Origin: Candidatus Margulisiibacteriota bacterium
GTDB taxonomy: Bacteria; Margulisbacteria; WOR-1; XYC2-FULL-46-14; JAHJBW01
Assembly: GCA_018813405.1 (NCBI GenBank)
Contig: JAHJBW010000110.1
Coordinates: 1-9,704 of the forward strand
Direction: 5' to 3'
Length of the DNA stretch: 9,704 nt
Part shown: in pieces, positions 1-6,038 of the stretch
Numbering within the stretch: the first letter of the stretch is position 1
How the letters are laid out: each line of letters opens with the position of its first letter
Notes under the pieces: generated by a model
Database searches by the model: none
Seen by the model: the letters and a program-made list of their open reading frames with translations, nothing else
Told to the model about the DNA's origin: nothing
Program-made: the position numbers and the translations under genes

Positions 1-1256
1 CCCTCCTGCCACGAGGCCAGATACTTTACTTGTTCAGCGGTCAGCTTGTCAATGGTTATGCCCATGGACTTGAGCTTGGCCGTAGCCACAAAATTCTCGA
101 TCTCCTGCGGTACATTGTACACCTTGGCCTGGAGTTTGCCAGCGTTTCTTATAGCATATTCGGTGGCCAGGGCCTGGGTGGAAAAACTCATGTCCATTAC
201 CGAGGCAGGATGACCTTCGGCCGCGGCCAGATTGATCAGACGGCCTTCGCCCAAAAGATATATACTGCGGCCGCTGGGCATAATGAACTGGTCCACAAAA
301 TTGCGCACGTTCTTGCGCTCTTCTTTAGCGGCTTTCCTTAGGCCGGGAATATCGATCTCGCAATCAAAATGTCCGGAGTTGCAAACTAGCGCGCCGTCTT
401 TCATCTTTTCGAAATGTTCGGGCCGCAGGACATGGATATTGCCCGTAAGCGTGCAAAACAGGTCGCCGATCGAGGCCGCCTCTGCCATGTTCATAACGCG
501 GAACCCGTCCATGGCCGCCTCAATGCCTTTGACCGGATCGATCTCGGTAACGATGACGTTGGCGCCCATGCCTTTACAGCGCATGGCAAATCCTTTGCCG
601 CACCAGCCGTAGCCAACTACGACTACGTTCTTGCCCGCGATCAGGAAATCCGTGGCGCGGATAATGCCGTCCACTGTGCTCTGGCCGGTGCCGTAGCGGT
701 TGTCAAAAAGGTTTTTGGTCAGAGCATCGTTTACTGCAAACACCGGAAATTTGAGGGCGCCGTCCTTTTCCATGGCTTTAAGGCGAATGACGCCAGTTGT
801 GGTCTCCTCCATACTGCCTACTATCTGCTTAGCGATCTCGGGATATTTGGAAGAGATCAGGGTTACCAGGTCGCAACCATCGTCCATGGTGGTTACTGGT
901 GAGTGTTCCACGGCCGCCACCAAATGCTTATAATAGGTAGCGTTGTCCTCACCTTTGATGGCATATACAGGTATGCCGTAATCGTAAACTAGCGAGGCGG
1001 CTACATCGTCCTGGGTCGAAAGCGGGTTGGAAGCACAAAGCACTATGTCAGCTCCGCCGGCTTTGAGGGTGCGGACCAGGTTGGCGGTTTCGGCGGTCAC
1101 ATGCAGGCAGGCGCTCATTTTTTTGCCTTTTAGGATCTGGTCCCTGGCAAATTTCTCTTTTACTTGAGAAAGTACGGGCATGTCCCTTTCCGCCCATTCA
1201 ATGCGGAGCTTGCCTTTGGCCGCTAAATTTTTGTCTTTTATATCACAATCAGTCAT
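1..1256 (-). CDS. ahcY: S-adenosylhomocysteine hydrolase (adenosylhomocysteinase), 3' end off the window
   Basis: The enzyme splits S-adenosylhomocysteine into adenosine and homocysteine in the cytoplasm, removing the product inhibitor of SAM-dependent methylation; it uses tightly bound NAD. I translated the strand by hand: 418 codons are visible with no stop. Motifs include CASNPLSTQDD (about 74-84), the catalytic TKNLFDNRYG stretch (K181, D185), the NAD-binding glycine motif GYGWCGKG (215-222), CNSGHFD (292-298) and GEGRLINL (336-343). The last residues read YLASWQEG, which matches the typical C-terminus of the short archaeal/Thermotoga-type enzymes, so only a few codons and the stop are missing. 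The insert and the Lys/Tyr tail of the longer type are absent. I chose the ATG at 1256 because it has AAGGAG eight bases upstream and fits family N-termini; in-frame ATGs at 1286 and 1295 are possible. It stands apart from lhgO and has its own promoter. Confidence 0.96.
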   Translation of the reverse strand, partial: MTDCDIKDKNLAAKGKLRIEWAERDMPVLSQVKEKFARDQILKGKKMSACLHVTAETANLVRTLKAGGADIVLCASNPLSTQDDVAASLVYDYGIPVYAIKGEDNATYYKHLVAAVEHSPVTTMDDGCDLVTLISSKYPEIAKQIVGSMEETTTGVIRLKAMEKDGALKFPVFAVNDALTKNLFDNRYGTGQSTVDGIIRATDFLIAGKNVVVVGYGWCGKGFAMRCKGMGANVIVTEIDPVKGIEAAMDGFRVMNMAEAASIGDLFCTLTGNIHVLRPEHFEKMKDGALVCNSGHFDCEIDIPGLRKAAKEERKNVRNFVDQFIMPSGRSIYLLGEGRLINLAAAEGHPASVMDMSFSTQALATEYAIRNAGKLQAKVYNVPQEIENFVATAKLKSMGITIDKLTAEQVKYLASWQE

Positions 1257-1310
1257 TTTTGTAACTCCTTCTTTTTCTTTCGTCATTTCTATCATTTTTC
1301 TTCTCCCCTT
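1257..1310 (-). promoter_or_regulatory. Two ribosome-binding-site/start pairs for ahcY
   Basis: Two Shine-Dalgarno-like sites precede in-frame ATGs. AAGGAG at 1265-1270 serves the ATG at 1256 (8-nt spacing). AAGGGGAG at 1303-1310 serves the ATG at 1295 (7-nt spacing). Starting at 1295 would add 13 mostly charged residues, MIEMTKEKEGVTK, and the inner site is then coded within that extension. No stop codon separates them. A separate leader peptide is therefore excluded; either one of the starts is real or both are used. Confidence 0.6.
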
Positions 1311-1323
1311 CGTGTAAAAATTG

Positions 1324-1353
1324 ATTATAACATGTTCTTGATACTACGAGCAA
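1324..1353 (-). promoter_or_regulatory. Probable sigma-70-type promoter of ahcY (extended -10)
   Basis: On the minus strand there is a perfect -10 box TATAAT (1324-1329) preceded by the extended -10 TG (TGTTATAAT). An imperfect -35, TTGCTC (1348-1353), lies 18 bp upstream. The predicted start point near 1317 leaves a leader of only about 20 nt to the ATG at 1295 or about 60 nt to the ATG at 1256. This is too short for a SAM- or SAH-sensing riboswitch, so ahcY looks constitutively transcribed and independent of the lhgO operon upstream. Confidence 0.7.
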
Positions 1354-1443
1354 TCCTGCCCTACATATACAATCCTTGGTCTAAATGAACCGATGATGGA
1401 TGAAATTGTGTTTTTCCCCTGATTTTGGAATCGATCGCGGCCA

Positions 1444-1489
1444 CGGAAAATGTTGGGGAATTTCCAACCAAAAATTTTCCGCATTTTTT
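1444..1489. other. Inverted repeat with a T-run on the plus strand, between lhgO and ahcY
   Basis: CGGAAAAT (1444-1451) pairs with ATTTTCCG (1474-1481), and GTTGG (1452-1456) pairs with CCAAC (1464-1468), leaving a CAAAA bulge and a GGAATTT loop. On the plus strand the stem is followed by CA and six T (1484-1489), a terminator shape pointing against both flanking genes. On the minus strand, where it would end the rpoN-regulator-lhgO transcript 12 nt after the lhgO stop, no T-run follows. It may be a mRNA 3'-end stabiliser or imperfect terminator for lhgO, or a terminator for antisense transcription. The rest of the 237-bp gap holds only the ahcY promoter and leader. Confidence 0.5.
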
Positions 1490-1493
1490 ACTA

Positions 1494-2552
1494 TCAAATC
1501 ATTCCCTTGACCATTCGGGCAATCGAAAGAGAGGCGGTAAGTCCTGGGGATTCTATGCCAACCAGGTTTATGAAACCGGGCATTTCTTCTTTAATGACAA
1601 AATCAGCAAACCCCTTCCCTGGCGCCTGCAGTTTTGGTCGGATGCCCGAGGTGTCTGGATAGAGCATGTCGTGTTTTAGCCAGGGAAGAAATTTTAATGC
1701 CGACTCATAAAATTTCTGGCTCTTGTTCGGGTCGACATCAAAGTTCATCTCATCCACATAAGTTGTATCAGGCCCCAATCTCACCTCTCCCTGCAAATTG
1801 ATTGTGGCATGCACCCCCAACCCGTATTTACTGGTAGAAGGTGAAGGATATACAAGGTGGTCAAGCTTTCCCGCCGCCCCCCTGATGGCAAAATAATCAC
1901 CTTTGCACGGATACAGTTTGTAATTCAAGCCCAGCTTATTGGCTACAATGTCGCTCTTAAGCCCGGCCGAATTTATTACCCTTTCCGCCAGCACCTTTTC
2001 GCCGTCCGCGGTCTCGATCAAAAATCCGCCGTTTGTTTTTTGAATATCAACGACCTCGCTGCCAAAAGAGAAAAGCGCGCCCGCGTCCCGCGCCTTATGA
2101 AAAAGCGATTTCATATAAGCGTGAACGTCAAAAATGCCGGTAGTGGCCGAATAGAGGGCCATTTTGGCAGATACCGACTCGGAAACATCTGTTGTCAAAG
2201 AAATGCCCTGTACTCCATTCTTCCTGGCATTCTCAAAAAGCCTCTCAACAGCCTCAACCTCTCCCTGCTCTGTCGCCACAACCATCTTGCCGCATACCAG
2301 ATGGGGGAGATCGTTCTCGGACAGGTAGCTTCGCAGAAGAGGATTGCCTTCGACACAGAGTTTTGTCTTCAGAGAGTCTTGAGAATAGTATAGTCCGGCA
2401 TGGATGACCTCGCTGTTGCGGCTTGAGACCTCCATACCATAGCTTTCGTTCTTTTCAAGCACACATACATCGCCCAGTTCGCGTGCAATGGCCAGCCCTA
2501 CTGCCCCTGCTCCCACTATCAACACTTCGGTTTTGAGGATGTCATCAGCCAT
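1494..2552 (-). CDS. lhgO: FAD-dependent oxidoreductase, L-2-hydroxyglutarate oxidase-like (DAO fold)
   Basis: A 352-residue flavoprotein of the glycine/D-amino-acid oxidase fold. The N-terminus has the dinucleotide-binding motif VGAGAVGLAIAREL (13-26), followed by the acidic end of the second strand (LEK, E33). Next comes SSRNSEVIHAGLYY (43-56), characteristic of L-2-hydroxyglutarate dehydrogenase/oxidase relatives, and near the C-terminus GIESPGLTASLSIARMV, the usual FAD-closing segment. Family members oxidise L-2-hydroxyglutarate to 2-oxoglutarate and pass electrons to quinones; the substrate here is inferred, and a related 2-hydroxy acid is possible. It is somewhat shorter than the E. coli protein. 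The ATG at 2552 shares one base with the regulator stop (TGATG), so I prefer it to the TTG at 2555. There is no clear ribosome binding site, which suggests translational coupling to the regulator gene. Confidence 0.8.
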   Translation of the reverse strand: MADDILKTEVLIVGAGAVGLAIARELGDVCVLEKNESYGMEVSSRNSEVIHAGLYYSQDSLKTKLCVEGNPLLRSYLSENDLPHLVCGKMVVATEQGEVEAVERLFENARKNGVQGISLTTDVSESVSAKMALYSATTGIFDVHAYMKSLFHKARDAGALFSFGSEVVDIQKTNGGFLIETADGEKVLAERVINSAGLKSDIVANKLGLNYKLYPCKGDYFAIRGAAGKLDHLVYPSPSTSKYGLGVHATINLQGEVRLGPDTTYVDEMNFDVDPNKSQKFYESALKFLPWLKHDMLYPDTSGIRPKLQAPGKGFADFVIKEEMPGFINLVGIESPGLTASLSIARMVKGMI

Positions 2553-3928
2553 CAATGGATAAGGTCTTTTACCTTTCTTTCTATCTGTAGCAAGGTGTTC
2601 CGGTGTATGCCCATCAGCTCGGCGGCGCGCGATTTTCTGCCGCCGGCTTTTTCAAGCGCTCGTTTTATGAAAGCGGCCTCAAAGCGTTTGGAGGCTTCTT
2701 TAAAGCTCATATCCGACATGGTAAAGATGTCAGAAACGCTCATGTCAGCCTCATCCAGGCCGACAATCTCCTTGGGAAGCCGCTCAAGGGTTATTTTCCC
2801 CTGACGGGTCAAAACCATCATTCTTTCTATCAGGTTTTGGAGTTCCCTGACATTGCCCGGCCAATCGTATTCGACCAGGCGCATAAGGGCTTCGTTATCA
2901 AAACCCTCGACCGACCTGCCGAACTCCCTGTTGTAGTGTTCGATAAAATAACTTATCAGCAAAATGATATCATCTCTTCGCTCCCTCAAAGGGGGAATAT
3001 CAATGGGAAAGACGTTCAGCCTGTAGTAGAGGTCTTTTCTGAACTTTGAATCGTTTATTTCTTTCTTCAGGTCGATATTGGTTGCCGCGATTATCCTGAC
3101 ATCTACTTTAAAGGGCTGAGTACCTCCGACCCTTTCGACAATTCTGTCCTGCAGGACCCTCAAAAGCTTGCCCTGCATGCCAATCGGCAGACTGCCTATT
3201 TCGTCAAGAAAAAGGGTTCCTGTATCGGCGATCTCAAATTTGCCAAGTTTCCTCTCAAAGGCGCCGGTAAAAGCCCCGCGCTCATGCCCGAACAGCTCGG
3301 ATTCAAGCAGATTTTCGGGTATGGCCGCGCAATTTAGCGGGACAAAAAGCTTGTTGGCCCGGCTGCTGGTGTTGTGGATGGCCCGCGCCACCATTTCCTT
3401 GCCGGTCCCTGACTCTCCGCTGATCAAGACAGTGGCATCGCTCTTTGCCACATCTCCGATGAGCTCGAACACCTGCACCATGCCCCGGCTTCTGCCAACC
3501 ATCTTTTCGAACTTGTATTGCCTGTCAACCTCTCCGCGCAGGAATTGCACCTCTTTTTGCAGATAGCGCCTTTCCAGGGCCCTTTCAATAAGATACTGGA
3601 TGGCATCTATGTCAAAGGGTTTGGTTATATAGTCATAGGCCCCGCGTTTTATGGCGGTCACGGCCGTTTCCACAGTATTTAAGGCCGTCACCATTATCAC
3701 GTCGACATCAGGATCGTTGTCCTTGATCTGGGCAAGGGCGTCAAGTCCGCTCATCTCCGGCAAGCGAATATCCAGCAATATCAGGTCCGGCTTGTGAGAG
3801 GCCGCCAGGTCAACGGCTGTTTTGCCGTCTTCAGCAAACAATAGGTCATACTTGCCTTCCAGCAGCATCTTCATGGAATCCCTGATCGATCTTTCATCGT
3901 CCACAATAAGAATTCTTGCTTTTTCCAT
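2552..3928 (-). CDS. NtrC-type sigma-54-dependent response regulator
   Basis: A 458-residue transcription activator with the standard three parts. The receiver domain (about 1-120) has the acidic pocket D10-D11, phosphoacceptor D53 in LLDIRLPEMSG, T81 and K103. The AAA+ domain (about 143-375) has Walker A GESGTGKE (171-178), the GAFTGA sigma-54 contact loop (218-223), Walker B LFLDEIG with D242-E243, and the RxDLYYRLNVFPI and WPGNVREL motifs. A Fis-type helix-turn-helix closes the protein (GRKSRAAELMGIHRNTL). All catalytic residues are present, so it should hydrolyse ATP and remodel sigma-54 polymerase at -24/-12 promoters after phosphorylation. No histidine kinase is visible, so its partner is encoded elsewhere. 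It follows rpoN with a one-base TAATG overlap. NtrC, AtoC, ZraR and HydG share this architecture, so I give no symbol. Confidence 0.96.
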   Translation of the reverse strand: MEKARILIVDDERSIRDSMKMLLEGKYDLLFAEDGKTAVDLAASHKPDLILLDIRLPEMSGLDALAQIKDNDPDVDVIMVTALNTVETAVTAIKRGAYDYITKPFDIDAIQYLIERALERRYLQKEVQFLRGEVDRQYKFEKMVGRSRGMVQVFELIGDVAKSDATVLISGESGTGKEMVARAIHNTSSRANKLFVPLNCAAIPENLLESELFGHERGAFTGAFERKLGKFEIADTGTLFLDEIGSLPIGMQGKLLRVLQDRIVERVGGTQPFKVDVRIIAATNIDLKKEINDSKFRKDLYYRLNVFPIDIPPLRERRDDIILLISYFIEHYNREFGRSVEGFDNEALMRLVEYDWPGNVRELQNLIERMMVLTRQGKITLERLPKEIVGLDEADMSVSDIFTMSDMSFKEASKRFEAAFIKRALEKAGGRKSRAAELMGIHRNTLLQIERKVKDLIH

Positions 3929-5277
3929 TACTCTCCACCTCCCCTTTCACTTGAAGAAGCGATCCCCAGGTCTTTTCGGTACGATGCTACTGTGCGCCTG
4001 TCAATTTCTATGCCTGTTTCCTTCAATGCTCTGGATATGTCCTCATCCGACAAGGGATTGGACCTCTTCTCTTTTGAGATTATCTCGGCCATCTGCTTTT
4101 TTATAAGCTGAGCTGAATACCCCTTGACTTCCCTGGGACAAAGAGCCTTGATGGGCAGCAGCCCCTGCGGCGTCTGCACATATTTTTCCGCGATGGCCCT
4201 GGAAACGGTCGAGGGATGAAGCCCGAGTCGGTCTGCAATGTTTTTTTGCTGGAGCGGCTTGATCCAACTACTCCCTTTTTCCAAAAAATCTTCCTGGGTT
4301 TCAACTACGATCTTCATGATTTCTTCCGCGGTTTCTTTTCGCTTTGCCAGGTTCTCCAAAAGTTCCCTTCCCTTATCCATCTTTTCTTTTAAAAATTTCA
4401 CTGTTTCTTCGTCCGTGTTGGGATCCTTTAGCATCTGCTGATAACGCCTGGAAATGATTATCTTGGGACCGTACTGCTCTTCCAGATTTATGTAGTAATA
4501 TTTCTCTCTTTTCGGGTCCTTTTTGATGACAAAAGAAGGAATGATGTGGCTTATTTCTCCACCGTATAGCGAGCCTGGATTTGGGTTCAGGTTGTTCTTA
4601 ATGTACGCGCCTATCTCGCGCGCGCCATCCTCCCCAATATCCAGCGCTATGGCTATCTTGCTGAAGTTCTCGTTAGCCAGATCCTCCAGGTGGTCATTTA
4701 CCACCTTCCCCAGTATGGTACGCAAGTCATCAGAGTCAAAATTATATTCCCTTATCTGGATGAGAAGGCATTCTTTTAAGTCCCGGGCACCCACGCCATC
4801 GGGATCAAGTGTTTGGATGATCCTGAGAACTTCGTCAATTTCCCCTTGTCCCGCGCCAAGTTCCGATACGATCTTTTGCGACACTGCCTCGAAATCTTTT
4901 AGGTATCCCCGGCTGTCAATACTGTCTATTAACTTTTCGGCGATCGCAGTTTGGTCATCGTCCATCTCTTCATATTGCAGCTGTTCCAGCAGATGATCGT
5001 GCAGGTTTTCAGACCCGTACTTCAGGTTTTCCAGTCCGGGATATTCACTGTAATCGATCTCCTTTTTGTCTTTTTTGTGGGAGTCCAAATAATTAAGATA
5101 TTCGGCCAGCATGTCGGGGGACTCCACCTCGATCATGGGGTTTTCGTCCGCCTGCCGCTGTATCTCGGAAACCATTTCAATATAGGGCAGGCTCAGCATC
5201 TTGAGCATAGCCAGCATTTTAGGGGAAAGCATCAGCTGAATGCTCTGTTTTAAGGATTGTTCAAATCTCAGGTCCAT
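3928..5277 (-). CDS. rpoN: RNA polymerase sigma-54 factor RpoN
   Basis: A 449-residue sigma-54, near the usual length of the family. The N-terminal activator-interacting region I is QSLKQSIQLMLSPKMLAMLK (7-26). An acidic linker follows (about 50-110), then the core-binding region with LDPDGVGARDLKECL (157-171) and NLNPNPGSLYGG (229-240). A helix-turn-helix at about 346-366 (IADRLGLHPSTVSRAIAEKY) leads into YVQTPQGLLP. The C-terminal RpoN box that reads the -24 element is DRRTVASYR (426-434), which differs from the common ARRTVAKYR at two places. The protein directs polymerase to -24/-12 promoters, opened only by an AAA+ activator such as the next gene. GGAG (5286-5289) lies 8 nt before the ATG. 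The gene sits 31 bp after the cyclase gene and overlaps the regulator by one base. Confidence 0.97.
   Translation of the reverse strand: MDLRFEQSLKQSIQLMLSPKMLAMLKMLSLPYIEMVSEIQRQADENPMIEVESPDMLAEYLNYLDSHKKDKKEIDYSEYPGLENLKYGSENLHDHLLEQLQYEEMDDDQTAIAEKLIDSIDSRGYLKDFEAVSQKIVSELGAGQGEIDEVLRIIQTLDPDGVGARDLKECLLIQIREYNFDSDDLRTILGKVVNDHLEDLANENFSKIAIALDIGEDGAREIGAYIKNNLNPNPGSLYGGEISHIIPSFVIKKDPKREKYYYINLEEQYGPKIIISRRYQQMLKDPNTDEETVKFLKEKMDKGRELLENLAKRKETAEEIMKIVVETQEDFLEKGSSWIKPLQQKNIADRLGLHPSTVSRAIAEKYVQTPQGLLPIKALCPREVKGYSAQLIKKQMAEIISKEKRSNPLSDEDISRALKETGIEIDRRTVASYRKDLGIASSSERGGGE
3936..3943 (-). promoter_or_regulatory. Ribosome binding site of the regulator, inside the rpoN 3' end
   Basis: GGAGGTGG lies 7 nt before the regulator ATG and is made from the last codons of rpoN, which encode the glycine-rich tail RGGGE. 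The coding of sigma-54's C-terminus thus supplies a strong start signal for its own activator, consistent with tightly linked production of both proteins. Confidence 0.8.
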
Positions 5278-5285
5278 AGTGGCAT

Positions 5286-5301
5286 CTCCACTAATATTAT
5301 A
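5286..5301 (-). promoter_or_regulatory. rpoN ribosome binding site and isolated -10-like box
   Basis: In the 31-bp cyclase-rpoN gap the minus strand has GGAG (5286-5289), correctly spaced for the rpoN ATG at 5277. Just upstream is a perfect TATAAT (5296-5301). The hexamers at -35 distance (TGTTCT and neighbours) do not resemble TTGACA and there is no extended -10 TG. A start about 7 nt downstream of the box would place the ribosome site at the very 5' end of the RNA. The ribosome site is credible; an internal rpoN promoter is only possible. Confidence 0.4.
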
Positions 5302-5308
5302 CCGCTTT

Positions 5309-5932
5309 TCAGCCTTTTAGAACAGCCCTGGCAGGCGCTCCATCAGCTCCCGTTATCTTAAGCGGAAGACATATTAATTCGTAATCGCCGGGAGCGATAT
5401 TTGAAAGGTCGATCCCCTCGAGAATAACTACTTTGTTGGACAACAATTCCTTATGGGGCAGGTGATCTTTAACTCCGTATTCGTCTATGGAAAGGTAATC
5501 GATACCGACCAGTTTGATCTTTTTCCCTGTCAAGAATTTCGCACCGTCAAGAGTAAGGTGGACAAAATCTTTAAAGAAATCTTGCTCGCTCCATCTATTT
5601 GAATTGCGCGTTTTAAAGAGCACCCTATCACTGCCTTCCTGAAACTTTGCTTCTAGTTCTTTGGCGGTTATCTGTTTGGGATCGGATATTTCGATGACCT
5701 GAGCCTTGCCGATCAAAATATCAAGGGAGATCTCGTCCACTTTTTGCGCGCCGGATATCATATGGTGAGGGGCATCAAGATGGGTCCCGCAGTGAGAATG
5801 CATTTTAATGACCGTAATATTGCTGTCATGGCCACCGTCAATCGTCTTTGAAACAACTACCTGAGCTGGCTCATCACCCGGCCAGTTGTGCATGTGATTG
5901 GAGACAGGAATGGATATGTCGTAGTATTTCAT
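5309..5932 (-). CDS. Cyclase-family metal-dependent hydrolase (kynurenine formamidase-like)
   Basis: A 207-residue protein of the cyclase/KynB fold. The signature HxGTHxDxPxH is complete: H47, G49-T50-H51, D53, P55 and H57 in HSHCGTHLDAPHH. The N-terminal YYDISIPV and the C-terminal LPLKITGADGAPARAVL are also typical. Family members use divalent metal, usually zinc, to hydrolyse amides or lactones: N-formylkynurenine, isatin or cyclic amides. No tryptophan-degradation genes are nearby, so formylkynurenine as substrate is not supported and I assign no symbol. The ATG at 5932 is needed to keep the conserved DIS motif, yet it lies only 6 nt after the CCA end of the upstream tRNA and has no purine-rich site before it. 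Translation is therefore probably leaderless or near-leaderless after tRNA processing. The stop is 31 bp before rpoN. Confidence 0.87.
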   Translation of the reverse strand: MKYYDISIPVSNHMHNWPGDEPAQVVVSKTIDGGHDSNITVIKMHSHCGTHLDAPHHMISGAQKVDEISLDILIGKAQVIEISDPKQITAKELEAKFQEGSDRVLFKTRNSNRWSEQDFFKDFVHLTLDGAKFLTGKKIKLVGIDYLSIDEYGVKDHLPHKELLSNKVVILEGIDLSNIAPGDYELICLPLKITGADGAPARAVLKG

Positions 5933-5938
5933 AAAATT

Positions 5939-6015
5939 TGGTAGCGGGGGCAGGATTTGAACCTGCGGCCTTCAGGTTATGAGCCTGACGAGCTACCAGA
6001 CTGCTCTACCCCGCG
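5939..6015 (-). tRNA. Initiator tRNA-Met (fMet), anticodon CAU, CCA encoded
   Basis: The 77-nt cloverleaf is complete. Acceptor CGCGGGG pairs with CCCCGCT and ends in ACCA; D stem is GAGC/GCTC; anticodon arm is TCAGG-CTCATAA-CCTGA; T arm is GCAGG-TTCAAAT-CCTGC. Two hallmarks mark it as an initiator: the unpaired 1-72 position (C1 against U72) and A11-U24 in the D stem. The third hallmark, three consecutive G-C pairs at the base of the anticodon stem, is only partly kept: 30-40 and 31-39 are G-C, but 29-41 is A-U. It delivers formyl-methionine to start codons. It is the first gene of the leftward unit and has a good promoter about 17 nt upstream; no terminator separates it from the cyclase gene. 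Confidence 0.96.
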
Positions 6016-6026
6016 TCAAAAAAAGG

Positions 6027-6035
6027 TGTTATAAT
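6027..6035 (+). promoter_or_regulatory. Extended -10 promoter of the gmhA-gmhB-hldE operon
   Basis: TGTTATAAT on the plus strand is a perfect extended -10 (TG at 6027-6028, TATAAT at 6030-6035). No convincing -35 lies 16-18 bp upstream, where the DNA is the 5' end of the tRNA gene. The expected start near 6042 gives a leader of about 20 nt carrying AGGGG (6050-6054), 7 nt before the gmhA ATG. The -10 box mirrors the leftward box at 6039-6044. Confidence 0.65.
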
Positions 6036-6038
6036 TGA

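Noticed and set aside
30..933. Plus-strand open frames of 77-162 codons at the left edge
   Set aside because: They lie opposite ahcY, which has strong family motifs across its length; the plus-strand products have no recognisable domain.
1348..1364. A sigma-54 promoter before ahcY (minus strand GGGCAGGATTGCT)
   Set aside because: GG and GC are separated by about 7 bases instead of the required 10, and the -24 element is not TGGCAC.
1257..1493. A SAH or SAM riboswitch before ahcY
   Set aside because: The promoter at 1324-1353 leaves a leader of at most about 60 nt, and I see no conserved riboswitch core or terminator/anti-terminator pairing.
1857..2393. A 178-codon plus-strand open frame
   Set aside because: It is antisense to the lhgO-like gene, lacks a ribosome site and resembles no family.
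4523..4996. A 157-codon plus-strand open frame opposite rpoN
   Set aside because: It is Ser-rich and low in complexity, as expected for the complement of a biased coding strand; rpoN itself is unambiguous.
5278..5308. An independent rpoN promoter
   Set aside because: Only the -10 box is good; there is no -35 or extended -10, and the start would coincide with the ribosome site. It is kept only as a low-confidence note.
5939..6015. The tRNA gene as an attachment site for an integrated element
   Set aside because: No integrase, no repeat of the tRNA 3' end and no change in gene character is seen nearby; both flanks are housekeeping genes.
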